In this document: positions 44,615 through 51,268 of the stretch, one piece after another | How the letters are laid out: each line of letters opens with the position of its first letter | How positions within the stretch are numbered: the stretch's first letter is position 1 | Source of the DNA: Flavobacterium suaedae | GTDB taxonomy: Bacteria > Bacteroidota > Bacteroidia > Flavobacteriales > Flavobacteriaceae | NCBI RefSeq assembly: GCF_014642915.1 | Contig: NZ_BMJE01000003.1 | Coordinates: forward strand, 372,001 to 436,000 | Reading direction: 5' to 3' | Length of the DNA: 64,000 nt | Notes under the pieces: model-generated | Told to the model about the DNA's origin: nothing | The model's input: the letters and a program-made list of their open reading frames with translations, nothing else | The model's database searches: none | Program-made: the position numbers and the translations under genes

Positions 44615-44917
44615 ATGAAAAAACATACTATAGGAATCTCTGCATTAATAATTTCAGCACTTTGCTTAACAGGGTGTCACGAAAAAAGTGAACATGAAAA
44701 AATGGAAGAACGTGCAGAAGCTAAAGTTGGTAAAATATATAACCATAAAATACAAGGCGAAGATATAGGAAATCACGACAATCAGTTTTTTATAAGCAGA
44801 CTCAAAGAAAAAGAAGATAAAGACAAAGGAGAAGAAGACGAAAGGAATGTTAATGATATGAGTGCTCCTACAATAGCAGCAAGCGACAGCACTAACGTTA
44901 AAAAAGGCGAAATGTAA
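44615..44917 (+). CDS. Small charged lipoprotein
   Basis: A 100-residue lipoprotein (signal ends ALCLTGCHEK). The mature protein is rich in Lys, Glu and Asp, with repeated EKxE patterns (EKSEHEKMEERAEAKVG, LKEKEDKDKGEEDER), and looks disordered or coiled. No family is recognised. It is first in a cluster with the two motif proteins that follow, and its promoter belongs to the three-promoter set. An envelope-stress role is a guess. Confidence 0.6.
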   Translation: MKKHTIGISALIISALCLTGCHEKSEHEKMEERAEAKVGKIYNHKIQGEDIGNHDNQFFISRLKEKEDKDKGEEDERNVNDMSAPTIAASDSTNVKKGEM

Positions 44918-44972
44918 GTAGCTATTACAGAAGAAAAGAAAAATTGAATATTAATTAATAAAAACTAAAGCT

Positions 44973-45266
44973 ATGATAACTAATGATGAAAATAAAAGAG
45001 ATGATATTGATAAAGAAATCAATAGAAATGTAACTGACAAGAAAACAGCGGCTGAAGAAAGAAAAAATGAATTACCTGTGCCTGAAGATGATCCCGCACT
45101 AATAAATCCTGTGGAATTGGCAACATTCCCGGAAGAAAAAGAAACAAAGAACCCTGACCTGGAAGAAGAGCGTAGCAGCCATCTTGCTAACAGAACAAAA
45201 TCAGTAAGTAACAGACCCAATATTACTAATACTGATACTAAGCCCGATGATAACGGTTTTTTATAA
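44973..45266 (+). CDS. Small disordered protein with DDPA-INP-ELATFP motif (copy 1)
   Basis: A 97-residue, very hydrophilic protein without signal or membrane segment. Residues 39-53 read DDPALINPVELATFP. The C-terminus, residues 80-97, reads NRPNITNTDTKPDDNGFL. The next gene encodes a paralogue with both blocks. The rest is Lys/Glu/Asp/Asn rich and probably disordered. I know no named family. It follows the charged lipoprotein by 55 bases with no terminator, so it is likely co-transcribed from regulon promoter A. Confidence 0.6.
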   Translation: MITNDENKRDDIDKEINRNVTDKKTAAEERKNELPVPEDDPALINPVELATFPEEKETKNPDLEEERSSHLANRTKSVSNRPNITNTDTKPDDNGFL

Positions 45267-45360
45267 ATCGCTAAAAAGAGAACTAATATTGAATAATTAA
45301 TAAAATATTTGCTTCTTGGCTAAGAATTTAGTAAATTTAATAAAACTAAATTACAAGGTC

Positions 45361-45627
45361 ATGACTGAATTTACATTTAATGACCGCCAAAACAATCAAA
45401 ACTTTAGCGGTCAGCCCGGCCAGGAGCAAAAAAGAGTATATAGCAATACGCTATATGATGATCCGGCAACCATCAACCCAGATGAGTTAGCCACCTTTCC
45501 TAAGCAGGTAAAAGGTAATAGTGATTCACACTATCACCATCACCATGTGCACATGACATCACCTGTAAGGAACGGAAGAAATATAACACGTACTGATAAC
45601 CATCCTGATAAGTATGGTTACATGTAA
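45361..45627 (+). CDS. Small His-rich protein with DDPA-INP-ELATFP motif (copy 2)
   Basis: An 88-residue protein from the ATG at 45361 (MTEFTFNDRQ). The ATG at 45316 would add 15 residues unlike copy 1. Residues 33-47 read DDPATINPDELATFP, 13 of 15 identical to copy 1. The C-terminal GRNITRTDNHPDKYGYM matches NITxTDxxPDxxG. Between them a HYHHHHVHM tract (57-65) could bind metal. TAAATTTA is present at 45332 but the GTTAA pair is not. A terminator follows. Confidence 0.6.
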   Translation: MTEFTFNDRQNNQNFSGQPGQEQKRVYSNTLYDDPATINPDELATFPKQVKGNSDSHYHHHHVHMTSPVRNGRNITRTDNHPDKYGYM

Positions 45628-45653
45628 AAAATAAATCTAATATAAATTCTACT

Positions 45654-45676
45654 AAAGAGAGCTATCCGCTCTCTTT
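45654..45676 (+). terminator. Terminator of the small-protein cluster
   Basis: The stem AAAGAGAGC / GCTCTCTTT with a five-base loop is followed by a T run. It ends the 44.6-45.6 kb cluster. Confidence 0.85.
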
Positions 45677-45716
45677 TTTTTATTTATTGCTTACAACTGT
45701 CAATAAAACCTGCTGC

Positions 45717-45768
45717 GTTAATCAAGCGTTAATTTAAAAGGGATTACGAGCGACAATACTTAAATTTA
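45717..45768 (+). promoter_or_regulatory. Regulon promoter B: GTTAATCAAGCGTTAA-N28-TAAATTTA
   Basis: The 16-base element at 45717-45732 differs from promoter A at one position. The following TAAATTTA starts at 45761, again exactly 28 bases later. The SpoIIAA-like ATG lies 31 bases further on. Confidence 0.7.
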
Positions 45769-45799
45769 TAAGAGATTAATCTTTAACACTAAAAATAAA

Positions 45800-46165
45800 A
45801 TGATTGAGACATTAAAAGATACCCCTGATAATGTAGCCGGATTTAGAGCTACAGGAAAAGTAACTAAAGATGATTATAAAACAGTTATAGAGCCCCATGT
45901 AAAAGAAATTGCAAAGCAAAATAATGAGGTAAATTTTTTAATGCTGATGGATACTGATATTGAAAATTATACCGCAGGCGCAGTTTTGCAAGATATGCTT
46001 TTGGGCTTTAAAGAGCTTACAAAATGGAACAGAGTAGCTGTTGTTTCGGACTCTGAAAACCTTAAAAAAGCTGTTGATGCTTTTAGCGTCTTAGCTCCCG
46101 GCAATTATAAAGGTTTCCCTAAGGAAGAGTACATGGATGCTGTTAGTTGGGTGTCTCATTTATAA
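45800..46165 (+). CDS. SpoIIAA-like (STAS-related) protein
   Basis: A 121-residue cytoplasmic protein of the SpoIIAA-like family, a STAS-type fold (FRATGKVTKDDYKTVIEPHV, MLMDTDIENYTAGAVLQDML, KWNRVAVVSDSENLKKAV). Known members lack the anti-sigma-antagonist phosphoserine context, and their function is unclear. Several are stress-induced. It heads an operon with the half substrate-binding protein (11-base gap), the CDF transporter and SemiSWEET, under regulon promoter B. Confidence 0.8.
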   Translation: MIETLKDTPDNVAGFRATGKVTKDDYKTVIEPHVKEIAKQNNEVNFLMLMDTDIENYTAGAVLQDMLLGFKELTKWNRVAVVSDSENLKKAVDAFSVLAPGNYKGFPKEEYMDAVSWVSHL

Positions 46166-46176
46166 AATAATTTAAA

Positions 46177-46608
46177 ATGAAACGTATTACCCTTTTTTTA
46201 TTAATTGTAGTGGGGTGTTCTTTTCCAAAAGACCCCGAAGATTCTTTTAATAAAACAAAGGAACAAGGCTTAAAGGTGGGAGTAATAAACAACCCTCCTT
46301 ATTCATACTATAAAGAGGGAAAAGCTTATGGTAAAGAAGTAAAGCTAATTGAAAGATTTACAAAAAAAGAAGGGCTGAAAATAAATTATATATCAGGCTC
46401 TGAAAGTACCTTAGTAGAAAAGCTAAAAAATTACAATATAAATGTAGTAATAGGTGGCTTTGATAATAAAACCGTGTGGAAAGAAAAAGCCGGGTTAACC
46501 ACAAATTACAATAATAATGAAAACTGTTTTTTAATATCCAAAGGAGAAAATAAACTTCTGTTTAAGTTAGATAGTTTCCTTACCCAATACAGAGAAGATG
46601 GAAATTAA
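46177..46608 (+). CDS. One-lobe substrate-binding lipoprotein (SBP family 3-like)
   Basis: A 143-residue lipoprotein (MKRITLFLLIVVGCSF) matching only the first part of the bacterial amino-acid-type periplasmic binding proteins (LKVGVINNPPYSYYKEG, YGKEVKLIERFTKKEGLKI, NYNINVVIGGF). Full SBP-3 proteins are about 230-270 residues. Here the protein ends after the first lobe and no second lobe follows. Its last 11 bases overlap the transporter start, so the two are translationally coupled. It may be a truncated or a minimal binder for that transporter, which is a CDF and not an ABC system. Confidence 0.65.
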   Translation: MKRITLFLLIVVGCSFPKDPEDSFNKTKEQGLKVGVINNPPYSYYKEGKAYGKEVKLIERFTKKEGLKINYISGSESTLVEKLKNYNINVVIGGFDNKTVWKEKAGLTTNYNNNENCFLISKGENKLLFKLDSFLTQYREDGN

Positions 46609-47548
46609 GCAGTTTGAACTACCAAAACATTTACAACCCGAATTAAATAGGGCAAAAAGGCTGGAATATATAACTATACTATACCAGCTTAGTGTAGTTA
46701 TACTAATGTATTTAGTTATGGGGTCATCGCAAGCGATGAAAACGGCATGGCTGGAAGATGCTTTGGGTATAGTACCTTCTATAAGCTTTTTAATTGCATT
46801 AAAAATTTCAGACAAGGGTCCGGATCATAAATTTCAATATGGCTATCATAAAGTATTTAGCATTGCTTATTTAACAGGGTCAATAGCTTTATTCGGGATG
46901 GGATGTTTTTTAATAGTAGATTCAATTATCAGCTTAATAAATACCGAGCATCCTTCCATTGGCAGTATAATGCTTTTCGGTCAGCAAATATGGATGGGGT
47001 GGATAATGATAGGAGTACTTATTTATAGCGCAATACCGGCAATGATATTAGGATTTAAGAAGCTGCCAATAGCAAAAAAACTACATAATAAAATACTATA
47101 TACTGATGCTGCAGCACAAAAAGCAGATTATATGACTGCGTTTGCAGCTATTGTTGGTATTATAGGTATAGGTGCAGGGTTATGGTGGGCAGATGCCTGT
47201 GCTGCTATAATAATATCAGGTTCTGTTTTAAAAGATGGCTATACTAATCTTAAAACGGCTATATTAGATTTAATGGACAGACGTCCTGTGCATATTGACA
47301 GCTCAGGAGAGGATGAATTAATAGCTAAAGTTGAAGAGTATGTAAAATCTTGGGAATGGGTTAAAGATGCAAAAAGTCGCTTTCGTGAACACGGACAGGT
47401 ATATTATGGTGAAATATTTATTGTTGCAGATGGCAATTATCCTTTACCACAATATACTGAAAACAGTCTTCACGATTTAAAAAACTTTCACTGGAAATTG
47501 CATGACGTAGTAATTACAATAGTTAAACAACTGCCTGAATGGAAATAG
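46598..47548 (+). CDS. CDF-type cation transporter
   Basis: A 316-residue inner-membrane protein with about six helices (from about residue 28 to 205) and a C-terminal cytoplasmic domain, the cation diffusion facilitator layout. The helix-2 region reads SQAMKTAWLEDALG and the helix-5 region DAAAQKADYMTAFAA. The usual HxxxD/DxxxD metal ligands are replaced by Glu-Asp and KAD patterns. I recall a CDF subfamily with this variation, substrate unknown. It overlaps the half-SBP gene by 11 bases, and the SemiSWEET gene follows. Confidence 0.78.
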   Translation: MEIKQFELPKHLQPELNRAKRLEYITILYQLSVVILMYLVMGSSQAMKTAWLEDALGIVPSISFLIALKISDKGPDHKFQYGYHKVFSIAYLTGSIALFGMGCFLIVDSIISLINTEHPSIGSIMLFGQQIWMGWIMIGVLIYSAIPAMILGFKKLPIAKKLHNKILYTDAAAQKADYMTAFAAIVGIIGIGAGLWWADACAAIIISGSVLKDGYTNLKTAILDLMDRRPVHIDSSGEDELIAKVEEYVKSWEWVKDAKSRFREHGQVYYGEIFIVADGNYPLPQYTENSLHDLKNFHWKLHDVVITIVKQLPEWK

Positions 47549-47571
47549 AAATTTAATTTTTAGAAGAAAAA

Positions 47572-47847
47572 ATGAACCTTATTGATATAATAGGCATGTT
47601 AGCTGCAATTTTTACCACAATTGCCAACGTTCCGCAAGCTGTAAAAGTTATAAAAACACGGTCTACCAAAAGCCTTTCGGTAGTTACTTACTCTATGTTA
47701 TTTTTAGGCTTAACTTTATGGTTTGTATACGGAATAATAAAAAAGGATATTCCTATAATTTTTGCAAATGCAATAGCAGCAATGCTATGCGGAATAATTT
47801 TATTTATGAAAATTATAGCTATACTGCGTAAAGAAGAAAAAGAGTAA
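47572..47847 (+). CDS. SemiSWEET / PQ-loop small sugar transporter
   Basis: A 91-residue protein with three membrane helices: residues about 5-25, 35-57 and 62-82. The PQ motif is in ANVPQAVKVIKTRSTKSLS, and the SxKSLS stretch after it is typical of SemiSWEET proteins. These form dimers that move small sugars by facilitated diffusion. Last gene of the SpoIIAA-like operon. Confidence 0.85.
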   Translation: MNLIDIIGMLAAIFTTIANVPQAVKVIKTRSTKSLSVVTYSMLFLGLTLWFVYGIIKKDIPIIFANAIAAMLCGIILFMKIIAILRKEEKE

Positions 47848-47850
47848 AAA

Positions 47851-47875
47851 AAAACACTGCTTAAAGCAGTGTTTT
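47851..47875. terminator. Bidirectional terminator after SemiSWEET
   Basis: The stem AAAACACTGC / GCAGTGTTTT is followed by a T run on the plus strand and A-rich sequence on the other side. It separates the convergent SemiSWEET and DUF2892-SRPBCC genes. Confidence 0.85.
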
Positions 47876-47878
47876 TTT

Positions 47879-48559
47879 TTAACTGTATATTTTATGTGTT
47901 TCCTGACTTATTTTTTCAGGTCTGCCTGTTTCTATAAAGCGTTTAAAGCCTAATACATCTTTACGTACCATATTCTCGAACACAGGATTTAATAATCTTG
48001 CTACCTCCTCACCTGCATCACCTAACGGCGCAGTATAAGAAAATACTATATGAATTAAAGTTCCCAGCTCTCCGGCATCTTTAAACTCTACTTTACCCGA
48101 ATGCCTTACAGATGAACTGGGCATAGAACTCCAGCCAATATAACGATAAGGCTCCTCTCCTACTATTTGCGCCTTCCAACTTAGTGTTTTAAAGCCTCCC
48201 GGTAATTTAGCTTTCCATTCTGAATATACTTCGCTAATTTCCCTTACTTCTTCCAAATGCTCCATAAACAAAGGAAGGTTGCTTAAATTTCTCCAAAATT
48301 CATATACTTCCTTTAAAGGCTTTTTTACCAAAAGCCTGTTATGTACGTTTATATTAGAGTTATGAGTTTTATGCCTCTTTTCCGATATATAATCTATAGC
48401 ACCACTGGCAGGACAGTAACCACTAACACCTCTAAACACCATAAAACCTGCTGCTGCAATTTCAGGTATGCTCTTTTTACGCTTTAACGAATCATAAAGC
48501 AAATAACAACCTCCCAATGCAGATATTATTCTTTCTGCTTTACCTATATTCTGTTTCAT
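47879..48559 (-). CDS. DUF2892 membrane segment fused to SRPBCC domain
   Basis: A 226-residue protein. Residues about 5-65 (IGKAERIISALGGCYLLYDSL, AAAGFMVFRGVSGYCPASG) match the YgaP-type DUF2892 inner-membrane domain with two helices. Residues about 72-210 (VHNRLLVKKPLKEVYEFWRN, HSGKVEFKDAGELGTLIHIV) form an SRPBCC ligand-binding cavity domain. Related two-domain proteins are common in stress-induced clusters. Its upstream region carries an inverted copy of the GYTAA-N6-GTTAA-N28-TAAATTTA promoter, linking it to the small-protein and SpoIIAA operons. Confidence 0.75.
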   Translation of the reverse strand: MKQNIGKAERIISALGGCYLLYDSLKRKKSIPEIAAAGFMVFRGVSGYCPASGAIDYISEKRHKTHNSNINVHNRLLVKKPLKEVYEFWRNLSNLPLFMEHLEEVREISEVYSEWKAKLPGGFKTLSWKAQIVGEEPYRYIGWSSMPSSSVRHSGKVEFKDAGELGTLIHIVFSYTAPLGDAGEEVARLLNPVFENMVRKDVLGFKRFIETGRPEKISQETHKIYS

Positions 48560-48602
48560 TTTGGTTACTTTTATTAAGTATTACGTTTAATTTTCAATTA
48601 CT

Positions 48603-48654
48603 TAAATTTAAAAAAACCATCAATAAAAGCCTGCTACTTTAACACTACCTTAGC
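48603..48654 (-). promoter_or_regulatory. Regulon promoter C: GCTAAGGTAGTGTTAA-N28-TAAATTTA
   Basis: On the minus strand GCTAA (48654-48650) and GTTAA (48643-48639) are 11 bases apart. TAAATTTA (48610-48603) follows after exactly 28 bases. The DUF2892-SRPBCC start is 43 bases downstream. The rest of the 217-base gap up to 48776 holds no other clear element. Confidence 0.65.
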
Positions 48655-48776
48655 AAGGATTAGGGTGTACTACAGTTATAAAGTGTAAAAACGAAAAAAT
48701 GCTATAACTTTTTGATATTATAATACAAAAGCTCAATTACCTTTTTCTATACATTTACTTTTTTAAGTTCATTAAA

Positions 48777-49877
48777 ATGCATTATCTACAAAAAATCACA
48801 CTTCTTTTTATAGCATGCGCTATATCACTGTCTTGCGCAGGGAAAGATAATTCAGAAAAAGTAACCTATGTTGTAAAAGGTCGCACCGAAAAAAAAGGTG
48901 ATAAAATTATACTCATCGGTTCAGCCTCATCAGTATCATTTGCATTTAGCGGTGAAAAATGTGTATTAAAACTGGAAGCACAGGATACATTTGAACATCA
49001 TAACTATGTTTCCTTAGTTTTAGATGGTAAATACATTGGCAGACAACGTATAGAAAACGGAGCAGGAACTTACCCTGTAACCGTAAAAGGTAATGCTAAC
49101 GACAGCCATACACTTACTGTTTATAAAGCTACCGAAGCAGCTAACGGAAACGTTATTTTTAACGGCGTTGATGCTGAGCTTATGGCAACCCAGGTAGTTT
49201 CTAAGAAAAAAATAGAATTTATAGGAGATTCAATCACTTGCGGTATGGGTAACGACACCGAAGAAATACCTTGTGACACTGCCGAATGGTATGACCAACA
49301 CAATGCTTACTTTGCCTATGGTCCTATAACAGCACGTAAACTGGATGTTGACTATATGCTAAGCTCTGTTTCGGGTATTGGCATGTACCGTAACTGGAAT
49401 GATGAGCATAAAGATGAAGCTATAATGCCTGATGTATATGAAAACTTATACTTAAACCGAGAAAATACAATTCCTTACGATTTTAGTTTCCAACCGGACA
49501 TTACTTGTATAGCATTGGGTACAAATGACTTTTCTGATGGGGATGGCGAGAAACCCCGCTTACCGTTTAATGAAGATAAATATGTAAACAACTACATAGC
49601 CTTTATAAAAATGCTTTACAGCCATAATCCTGATACACAAATAGTATTACTGGACAGCCCGATGGTAAACGGCGAAAAACTGGAAACGTTCCATACATGC
49701 CTTAATCGTGTAAAGGATGCATTTAAAAATAACAAACAACATAAGCTAATTAAAATATTCCATTTCAGTTCAGTTACGCCACACGGTTGTGGTTATCACC
49801 CTGATATAGAAGACCACAAATTAATGGCGTCGCAACTGGCCCCTTATCTTAAAAATGTTTTAAATGAAAATGAATAA
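48777..49877 (+). CDS. CE2-type SGNH acetyl esterase (mannan/xylan deacetylase)
   Basis: A 366-residue lipoprotein (ACAISLSCAG). An N-terminal beta-sandwich (about residues 28-135) precedes the SGNH hydrolase domain. The nucleophile is Ser152 in IGDSITCG. GTND (248-251) gives the oxyanion Asn. The catalytic His is His341 in GYHPDIEDH. The two-domain layout is that of CE2 esterases, which remove acetyl groups from plant mannans and xylans. It overlaps the next esterase gene by 14 bases. With the GH3 gene it forms a deacetylation/exo-hydrolysis operon that complements the mannanase operon further right. Confidence 0.82.
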   Translation: MHYLQKITLLFIACAISLSCAGKDNSEKVTYVVKGRTEKKGDKIILIGSASSVSFAFSGEKCVLKLEAQDTFEHHNYVSLVLDGKYIGRQRIENGAGTYPVTVKGNANDSHTLTVYKATEAANGNVIFNGVDAELMATQVVSKKKIEFIGDSITCGMGNDTEEIPCDTAEWYDQHNAYFAYGPITARKLDVDYMLSSVSGIGMYRNWNDEHKDEAIMPDVYENLYLNRENTIPYDFSFQPDITCIALGTNDFSDGDGEKPRLPFNEDKYVNNYIAFIKMLYSHNPDTQIVLLDSPMVNGEKLETFHTCLNRVKDAFKNNKQHKLIKIFHFSSVTPHGCGYHPDIEDHKLMASQLAPYLKNVLNENE

Positions 49878-51261
49878 ATTTTCCTGTTTATTAATTGCAA
49901 TAATTTGTTTATTAACTAATAACGTAATGGCTAATGTAATGCTTCCTTCCTTCTTTACTGACAATATGGTATTACAGCGTAACACCACAGTAAAAATATG
50001 GGGTTGGGCAATTACAAATGAGGAAATAAAGCTAACTGCCAGCTGGACAGATGAAACCTTTACCACCAAAACAAATAGTAACGGACGCTGGGCAATAGAA
50101 GTGCCTACTACCGAAGCAGGAGGACCCTACACTATAAACATAAAAGGATATGACGAAGTAACCTTTAATAATGTAATGCTTGGGGAAGTATGGTTATGCT
50201 CAGGGCAATCAAATATGGAATGGACACCCAGTGCCGGTATAGACAATGCCGAAGCTGAAATTGCTGCTGCCAATTACCCAAACATACGCCTGTTTACTGT
50301 AAATAAAATGACGAGTGAGTACCCTCAGCTCGACCTTAAAGGTAAGTGGCAGGTATGTACTCCTGAAACCATGAAGCACTTTAGTGCAGTGGCTTACTTT
50401 TTTGCACAACGACTAAAAAACGAACTTAAAAATGTACCTATAGGCGTTATGAATTCCAGTTGGGGTGGTACAGCTGCTGAGGTTTGGATTCCTAAACCAT
50501 ACATCGAATTAAGCCCTGTATTAACTGAAGCTGCAAAAAAAGCTCCGCAGGAATCAGAATGGTGCCCTACAGAGCCGGGAAGTACTTATAACGCTATGAT
50601 ACACCCATTAGTAGGCTACGAAATAGCAGGGGTACTATGGTATCAGGGAGAAAGCAATTGCGGGTCTGATGTTTACAACAAAACATTAGGCGGACTTGTA
50701 GATTCGTGGAGAACCTTATGGAATGACGATTTTCCTTTCTACTATGTACAAATAGCTCCTTACAGGTATGAAGGAGGCGACTATCAGGGAGTAGGCGTAC
50801 GCGATGCGCAACGCAAAATGCTTGATGAAGTATCTAATACCGATATGGTTGTTATTAGCGATGTAAGTACTATAGAAGATATACACCCACAAAACAAAAA
50901 GCCTGTTGGGGTACGTTTAGGAAATATCGCTTTGAAAAAAGTATACGGTAAAGACATGGGACTGGTTGACAGCCCGCTTTTTGAAAGTGCTAAAGCTGAT
51001 GGAAAGTCTGTTACTGTAAGTTTTAAATATGATGACGGTTTATACTTTACCAATAAAAAATCAGAGATGTTTGAACTGGCGGGAGAAGACGGAACTTTTT
51101 ACTCTGCTACAGCCAAAATAAAAGGGAACAAAGTAATTGTTACATCACCCGAAGTAAAAAAGCCGGTGCAAATACGCTACGCATGGCATAATACAGCACA
51201 AGCTGATCTTTTTAACAAAGCTAAACTACCTGCTTCATCATTTAAAGCAGCGATTGAATAA
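49864..51261 (+). CDS. Sialate O-acetylesterase-like SGNH esterase
   Basis: A 465-residue secreted esterase (signal peptide about 1-20). It begins with the family pattern LPSFFTDNMVLQRNTTVKIW. The catalytic SGNH domain starts at LCSGQSNMEW, whose Ser is the nucleophile. LWYQGESNC and the DIHPQNKKPVG stretch, with the likely Asp/His, lie further on. The name reflects family membership. In this operon the substrate is more likely O-acetylated hemicellulose than sialate. Start is the ATG at 49864 or two codons later. The overlap with the CE2 gene suggests coupling. Confidence 0.82.
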   Translation: MKMNKFSCLLIAIICLLTNNVMANVMLPSFFTDNMVLQRNTTVKIWGWAITNEEIKLTASWTDETFTTKTNSNGRWAIEVPTTEAGGPYTINIKGYDEVTFNNVMLGEVWLCSGQSNMEWTPSAGIDNAEAEIAAANYPNIRLFTVNKMTSEYPQLDLKGKWQVCTPETMKHFSAVAYFFAQRLKNELKNVPIGVMNSSWGGTAAEVWIPKPYIELSPVLTEAAKKAPQESEWCPTEPGSTYNAMIHPLVGYEIAGVLWYQGESNCGSDVYNKTLGGLVDSWRTLWNDDFPFYYVQIAPYRYEGGDYQGVGVRDAQRKMLDEVSNTDMVVISDVSTIEDIHPQNKKPVGVRLGNIALKKVYGKDMGLVDSPLFESAKADGKSVTVSFKYDDGLYFTNKKSEMFELAGEDGTFYSATAKIKGNKVIVTSPEVKKPVQIRYAWHNTAQADLFNKAKLPASSFKAAIE

Positions 51262-51268
51262 CTGAAAT

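Noticed and set aside
45296..45339. A fourth copy of the shared promoter before the His-rich small protein
   Set aside because: TAAATTTA is present at 45332, but no GTTAA pair with 11 and 28 spacing precedes it. ATTAA at 45296 is at a different distance.
46177..46608. A frameshifted pseudogene of a full substrate-binding protein
   Set aside because: No second lobe is seen in other frames downstream. The stop overlaps the next gene start in a clean coupling arrangement. It is kept as a short gene with reduced confidence.
48621..48642. Similarity of CAATAAAAGCCTGCT with 45701-45715
   Set aside because: The shared stretch lies in opposite relation to the two promoters, so it is not part of the common promoter layout and could be chance.
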